From Megaleporinus macrocephalus (Eukaryota > Chordata > Actinopteri > Characiformes > Anostomidae), in the NCBI GenBank assembly GCA_021613375.1, contig CM038721.1, forward strand, positions 2,940,486 to 3,004,485: a DNA stretch of 64,000 nt, given 5' to 3'. Position numbers and translations under genes: made by a program. The notes under the pieces are model-generated. The model was not told where the DNA came from and did no database searches. It saw only the letters and a program-made list of their open reading frames with translations. Position 1 is the stretch's first letter. Each line of letters opens with the position of its first letter. Positions 58,666 through 64,000 of this stretch are shown here, piece after piece.

Positions 58666-60655
58666 TGTGCTGACCACTACACCACCATACTAACCACTAC
58701 ACCACCGTACTAACCACTACACCACCATACTAACCACTACACCACTGTACTAACCACTACACCACCATACTAACCACTACACCACCATACTAACCACTAC
58801 ACTGACCACTACACCACCATACTAACCACTACATCACCATACTAACCACTACACCACCATACTAACCACTACACCACTGTACTAACCACTACACCACCAT
58901 ACTAACCACTACACCACCATACTAACCACTACACCACCATACTAACCACTACACCACCGTACTAACCACTACACCACCATACTAACCACTACACTGACCA
59001 CTACACCACCATACTAACCACTACATCACCATACTAACCACTACACCACCATACTAACCACTACACCACTGTACTAACCACTACACCACCATACTAACCA
59101 CTACACCACCATACTAACCACTACACCACCGTACTGACCACTACACCACCATACTAACCACTACACCACCATACTAACCACTACATCACCATACTAACCA
59201 CTACACCACCATACTAACCACTACACCACCGTACTAACCACTACACCACCGAACTAACCCCTACACCACCATACTGACCACTACACCACCATACTAACCA
59301 CTACACCACCGTACTAACCACTACACCACCATACTGACCACTACACCACCATACTAACCACTACACAGCCATACTGACCACTACACCACCGAACTAACCA
59401 CTACACCACCATACTGACCACCACACCACCATACTAACCACTACACCACCATACTAACCACTACACCACCATACTGACCACTACACCACCATACTGACCA
59501 CTACACCACCGTACTAACCACTACACCACCGTACTAACCACTACACCACCGTACTAACCACTACACCACCATACTGACCACTACACCACCGTACTAACCA
59601 CTACACCACCGTACTAACCACTACACCACCGTACTAACCACTACAACATCTTACTAACCACTACACCACCGTACTAACCACTACACCACCATACTGACCA
59701 CTACACCACCATACTAACCACTACATCACCATACTAACCACTACACCACCATACTAACCACTACACCACCATACTAACCACTACACCACCATACTAACCA
59801 CTACACCACTGTACTAACCACTACACCACCATACTAACCACTACACCACCATACTAACCACTACACCACCATACTGACCACTACACCACCGTACTGACCA
59901 CTACACCACCATACTAACCACTACACCACCATACTAACCACTACATCACCATACTAACCACTACACCACCATACTAACCACTACACCACCGTACTAACCA
60001 CTACACCACCGAACTAACCCCTACACCACCATACTGACCACTACACCACCATACTAACCACTACACCACCGTACTAACCACTACACCACCATACTGACCA
60101 CTACACCACCATACTAACCACTACACAGCCATACTGACCACTACACCACCGAACTAACCACTACACCACCATACTGACCACCACACCACCATACTAACCA
60201 CTACACCACCATACTAACCACTACACCACCATACTGACCACTACACCACCATACTGACCACTACACCACCGTACTAACCACTACACCACCGTACTGACCA
60301 CTACACCACCGTACTAACCACTACACCACCGTACTGACCACTACACCACCGTACTAACCACTACACCACCGTACTAACCACTACACCACCGTACTAACCA
60401 CTACAACATCTTACTAACCACTACACCACCGTACTAACCACTACACCACCATACTGACCACTACACCACCATACTAGCCACTACACCACCGTACTGACCA
60501 CTACACCACCGTACTAACCACTACAACACCATACTAACCACTACACCACCGTACTGACCACTACACCACCGTACTAACCACTATACCACCGTACTGACCA
60601 CTACACCACCATACTAACCACTACACCACCATACTGACCACTACACCACCGTGCC
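58666..60655. repeat. 20-bp satellite, about 100 copies
   Basis: Unit CTACACCACCATACTAACCA, with CATACT/CGTACT and AACC/GACC variants. The 20-base period is kept in register for more than 1.6 kb. A 38-unit block is duplicated: the rare unit ending GAACTAACCC at 59251 recurs at 60011 and CTACAACATCTTACTAACCA at 59641 recurs at 60401, both offset 760. A short ACTGACC unit breaks register at 58801 and 58993. Confidence 0.97.
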
Positions 60656-61384
60656 GTCTTTATATTTACTTATTTATTTATATTTATTGATGTAGATTCT
60701 TGTCTATTAGATTATTTATAAATGCAATGAAGTTGGTGAGCCAGAACATGAGAAATCACTTCTTTGTACATTTGACAGTTTCATTCAGACTCAAGAGAAC
60801 AAACAAATCACAGGTTTCTATTTTATTTTGTGTTTCTTAATCGTTTACATACAAGACAGCATGAACTCACACGAGAGTTCAGAAGTTGAAAGAACTGGAA
60901 AGAGCCGCAGGGATTTATGTGACTTTTGGGTGGAAATCTGAGAGAATAATCCGGTCATGATGGTGAAAACGATAGCCGTTACGTTGCGTACTTTTGGAGG
61001 GAGGCCAATGCGCTGATAAAGCTGGGTGGCGGGTCAGCGGGCCCGGAATGCAGGCTCGTGGAGAGCCCTGTCACAGAGGTAGAGGAGAGGCTGAGATGGC
61101 GTGAAGGAATGGGAGATTATCTCGTCATTTCTGACAGGTGACAGGCGCTCAGGATGATCTGCTGATGCGGGGCGATGCGGGAGTCAATCATATGATTGTG
61201 ACAGGTTGCATAATTCATGTGCTCCAGCATGTGACGCCTTGGATGTCAGCGCCGTTACCGTGATGCAATTGAGGAGTATTAAGAGTATTTTTGAGAAATA
61301 CTCTTAATACCTTATTATAGTTTACAATAGCTGCACCGACACTTCTGCAGCTGATCCAGGTTAACGAGAGAGAGAGAGGTGCTC
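60656..61384. other. Gene-free, repeat-poor
   Basis: 60840-61260 is mixed-composition unique sequence without exons, possibly regulatory. Ends with a short GAGA run at 61367-61376. Confidence 0.4.
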
Positions 61385-61850
61385 ACAGTGTATCAGCTCC
61401 ACTGACTATATAGGAGCTACACTTACAGACTGTAGTTCATCTGATTCTCTCTATACTTTATTACTCAGGACCCCCACAGGACCACCAGAGTGGTGGGTCA
61501 TTGTCAGCACTGCAGTGATAGTGGTGTGTTAGTGTGTGTTGTGCTGGTATGAGTGGATGAGACACAGCAGTCCACTCTATTAGACACTCCTACTACTTGC
61601 TGGTCCACCTTGTAGATGTAAAGTCAGAGACAGTAGCTCATCTGCTGCTTCACAGTTTGTGTTCCTCTAGTCCTTCATCAGTGGACACAGGACGCCGCCC
61701 ACAGGACACTGCTGTCTGGATAGTTTTGGTTGGTGGGTGATTCTCAGTCCAGCAGTGACACTGAGGTGTTTAAACACTCCAGCAGTAGCAGCACTGCTGT
61801 GTCTGATCCACTCACACCAGCACAACACACACTAACACACCACCATGTCA
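61385..61850. mobile_element. MITE family B, copy 4
   Basis: Landmarks CTCCACTGACTATATAGGAG, TAGTTCATCTGATTCTCT, GACGCCGCCCACAGGACACT and GATCCACTCACACCAGCACA match copies 1 and 2. The right inverted arm is missing after about 61850. Confidence 0.8.
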
Positions 61851-61929
61851 CTGTTGCTGTAGAGCTGAGGATACTTTGTTACTAAGCTGTTCATGTATAA
61901 TACTAAGCTGAATTAGTAACTGCAGCTCC

Positions 61930-62635
61930 AAATCCTTGACTATGGTCCTCAGTCGGAGAAGGGTGGAGAGCCCTCTCCAGGTTGGAGATGATCTCCTGCC
62001 TCAAGTGGAGGAGTTTAAGAATCTCAGGGTCTTGTTCACGAGTGAGGGAAGGATAAAGTGGGAGGTTGACAGGCGGATCGGCTCTGCAGTGATGCAGGCT
62101 CTGTACCGGTCTGTCCTGGCGAACGAGAGCTGAGCCAAAAAAAGCAAAGCTTTCGGTTTACCGGTCAGTCTACGTTCCTACTCATACCTGCGGTCACGAG
62201 CTTTGGGTAGTGACCGATAGAACAAGATCAAAGATACAAGCTGCCGAGATGAGTTTCCTCCACAGGATGTCAGATCTCACCCTCAAAGATAGGGTAAGGA
62301 GCTCGATCATATGGGGGGCAGGCTCAGTGTCAAGCCACTACTCCTCCACATTGAGAGGAACCAGCTGAGGTGCTTCGGGAATCTGGTTAGGATGCCTCCT
62401 GGACGTCTCTCTGTGGAGATGTTCCGGACATGTCCAACCAGGAGGAGACCCCGGGGTACACGCTGGAGGGATTATCTTTCTCGGCTGACCTGGGAACCCC
62501 TCAGCATCTCCCCGGAGGAGCTAAAGGAGGTGGCTGGGGAGAGGGAAGTCTGGGTTTCTTTGTTAAGACTGCTACCTTCACGACCCAGATCCCCAGAAAA
62601 GCGGTCCAAATGGATAGATGGATGGATGGATAGCC
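61930..62635 (+). pseudogene. LINE-type reverse transcriptase, 3' fragment
   Basis: 5'-truncated non-LTR retrotransposon. The C-terminal reverse-transcriptase region is recognisable in pieces: SPLQVGDDLLPQVEEFKNL, DRRIGSAVMQALYRS, HIERNQLRCFGNLVRMPPGR and WRDYLSRLTWEPLSISPEEL, ending AGEREVWVSLLRLLP. Frame breaks occur near 62130 and 62300. The 3' end has the short GATG/GATA tail (62610-62632) typical of such elements. Inactive. Confidence 0.9.
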
Positions 62636-62829
62636 AACATTCAATTTATAAGACTTCTATGTCGGACGCTTACCATATTATAAAACATATGCAGCTTATT
62701 AGCATCTACATACCTGCAATCAATCAAGCATTTTAATATTTGCATACTGAAAGGGAAACTCCACCAAAATTTTTAAAGGTTATACAGAACTAAATTGTTG
62801 TTGTAGCAACTGTAACATAATCAAAGGTT

Positions 62830-62985
62830 TTCAGAGTGGTTTGGTGAGAAATGCTTCATTGTAGAGGAACTTACCCTCAGAACTGTTCACAGTGGGGGTG
62901 AATGAACCAGGCGTCCACTTCTAAAAGCCCCCGTGCGGAAAGTTATTACATGCCTGGCGTCTGAGACATAGTTTTATAACAGTTT
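62830..62985 (+). repeat. Dispersed repeat family K copy
   Basis: GAGTGGTTTGGTGAGAAATG, CAGAACTGTTCACAGTGGGG and GAACCAGGCGTCCACTTCTA match 21885-22090. Confidence 0.75.
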
Positions 62986-63414
62986 TGGCTTTAAATGCAT
63001 CAGTTCCTGGTAGACGGACATGTGCACGGTATTATAAGCAAAATAATCCCCAAAAAAATTACTTCAGTTGGTGGAATTCCCCTTTAAGGCTATGTATGGC
63101 ATCCTGCAGGAAATGACCCTCATTTAACCCACAGATAACCGATAACAAGACTGTCCTATTTAGAGGTGTAGTCTATGCACATACACTGTACAACTACTTT
63201 GTGATTCAGTATACGGACGTCTAATGTGGAGTTATATAATATATAACAAATATAATCCAAGATAAACCAGACATTTTTAATTTCAACTGAAGCAAATCTT
63301 TATTTAACTAATCAGAAGTTTTTTAATGTCATACCTGTAACTGATGCCGCAACGTGGAAAGTTGTCGCTGCGTAAGGGAACTTTTGTTTTCTTTTATTTT
63401 ACATGATGGTGGTG

Positions 63415-63590
63415 AATGAAGTGGTTTGATGTAAAATGCTTTGTTCTAGAGAAACTGAACGAGAAACTGAACTGTTCACAGTCAGAACTGTTCACAGTGG
63501 TGTTGCATGGAACCAGACATCCAACTCTAAAAGCTCCCCCTATAAAAAAGTTATTATATGTCTGATGTCTGAAAATGCATTTAATCTACT
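63415..63590 (+). repeat. Dispersed repeat family K copy
   Basis: GAAGTGGTTTGATGTAAAAT, TCACAGTCAGAACTGTTCAC and ATGGAACCAGACATCCAACT. Contains a short internal repeat of GAGAAACTGAAC and of AGAACTGTTCACAGT. Confidence 0.75.
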
Positions 63591-63751
63591 CCTGGTGGGG
63601 TGAGGGGTACATTCACAGTCCATTTAGAAAACCTCATCATCAAACACGTGTAGGTTCACTGAGGATTTTGATAGTAAATGCCTATATTTGCACTGTAGGC
63701 ATGGTGACCCCTGGTTCCCATCAACAGGGGTAAAGTAAATAATGAGTATAA

Positions 63752-63756
<5 letters not shown>

Positions 63757-63838
<82 letters not shown>
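63757..63838. repeat. (TA)n microsatellite
   Basis: About 80 bases of uninterrupted TA. Confidence 0.97.
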
Positions 63839-63840
<2 letters not shown>

Positions 63841-64000
63841 TGTAATGTAAGACTGTAGGATGCCATATACAGCTTATAGCTGTTTCTGTATACTGACTTC
63901 TAATGATTGTGGGTTAATTTTTTTTCATAATAATAAATTGATAATTAGTAATATTTATAAAAACAATTAAAAATAAACAAAAACATAATTATTAATAATA

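Noticed and set aside
58666..60655. Regular direct repeats that might be mistaken for a CRISPR array
   Set aside because: Units are contiguous 20-mers with no unique spacers, in a eukaryotic genome; a satellite.

Overview
The window looks like nuclear DNA of a teleost fish. It is intron-rich, packed with Tc1-type transposon remnants, MITE-like inverted-repeat elements, a LINE fragment and long micro/minisatellites, and its only convincing protein-coding genes are two Rh-glycoprotein (SLC42 / Rhcg-type) ammonia-channel genes whose encoded proteins resemble fish Rhcg. The species cannot be fixed from the sequence alone. I found no prokaryotic genes, CRISPR, tRNA or rRNA genes.

Layout. 1-1.5 kb: no gene. 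1.5-7.59 kb: a very large 39-bp minisatellite with higher-order duplications. 7.6-13.1 kb: dispersed repeats, including an inverted pair of one family. 13.1-18.7 kb: GC-richer, repeat-poor sequence with a hAT-like MITE at 15.2 kb; no exon was recognised, and it may hold conserved non-coding elements. 18.7-19.45 kb: a 44-bp minisatellite. 19.5-26.4 kb: AT-rich dispersed repeats. 26.6-34.8 kb (minus strand): Rh gene 1, ten coding exons. 34.9-43.4 kb: intergenic, with MITEs and a broken Tc1 transposase. 43.5-49.1 kb (minus strand): Rh gene 2, eleven coding exons. 49.6-50.7 kb: another 39-bp minisatellite upstream of gene 2. 51.5-54.1 kb: local duplications and AT microsatellites. 54.2-58.4 kb: Tc1 remnants and degenerate AT repeats. 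58.67-60.65 kb: a 20-bp satellite. 61.4-63.6 kb: a MITE, a LINE 3' fragment and further dispersed repeats.

The two Rh genes lie head-to-tail on the minus strand, gene 2 upstream of gene 1. Their intron positions and phases match at every junction I could compare, so they are a tandem duplicate pair. Both keep the ammonia-pore residues (twin histidines, two gate phenylalanines, the conserved aspartate) and an extracellular N-glycosylation site, so both should encode functional NH3/NH4+ channels, probably of gill, skin or kidney epithelium. They share a TATA-proximal promoter block (20 of 22 bases identical) and a peculiar last-intron donor that contains an in-frame stop codon. The final short exon was found for gene 2 but not for gene 1.

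The window does not reveal a new enzymatic system. Its most unusual content is the shared Rh promoter block, the stop-in-donor C-terminus, a cleanly dated nested MITE insertion with an empty site present in the same window, and minisatellites that appear to have grown out of pieces of dispersed repeats.
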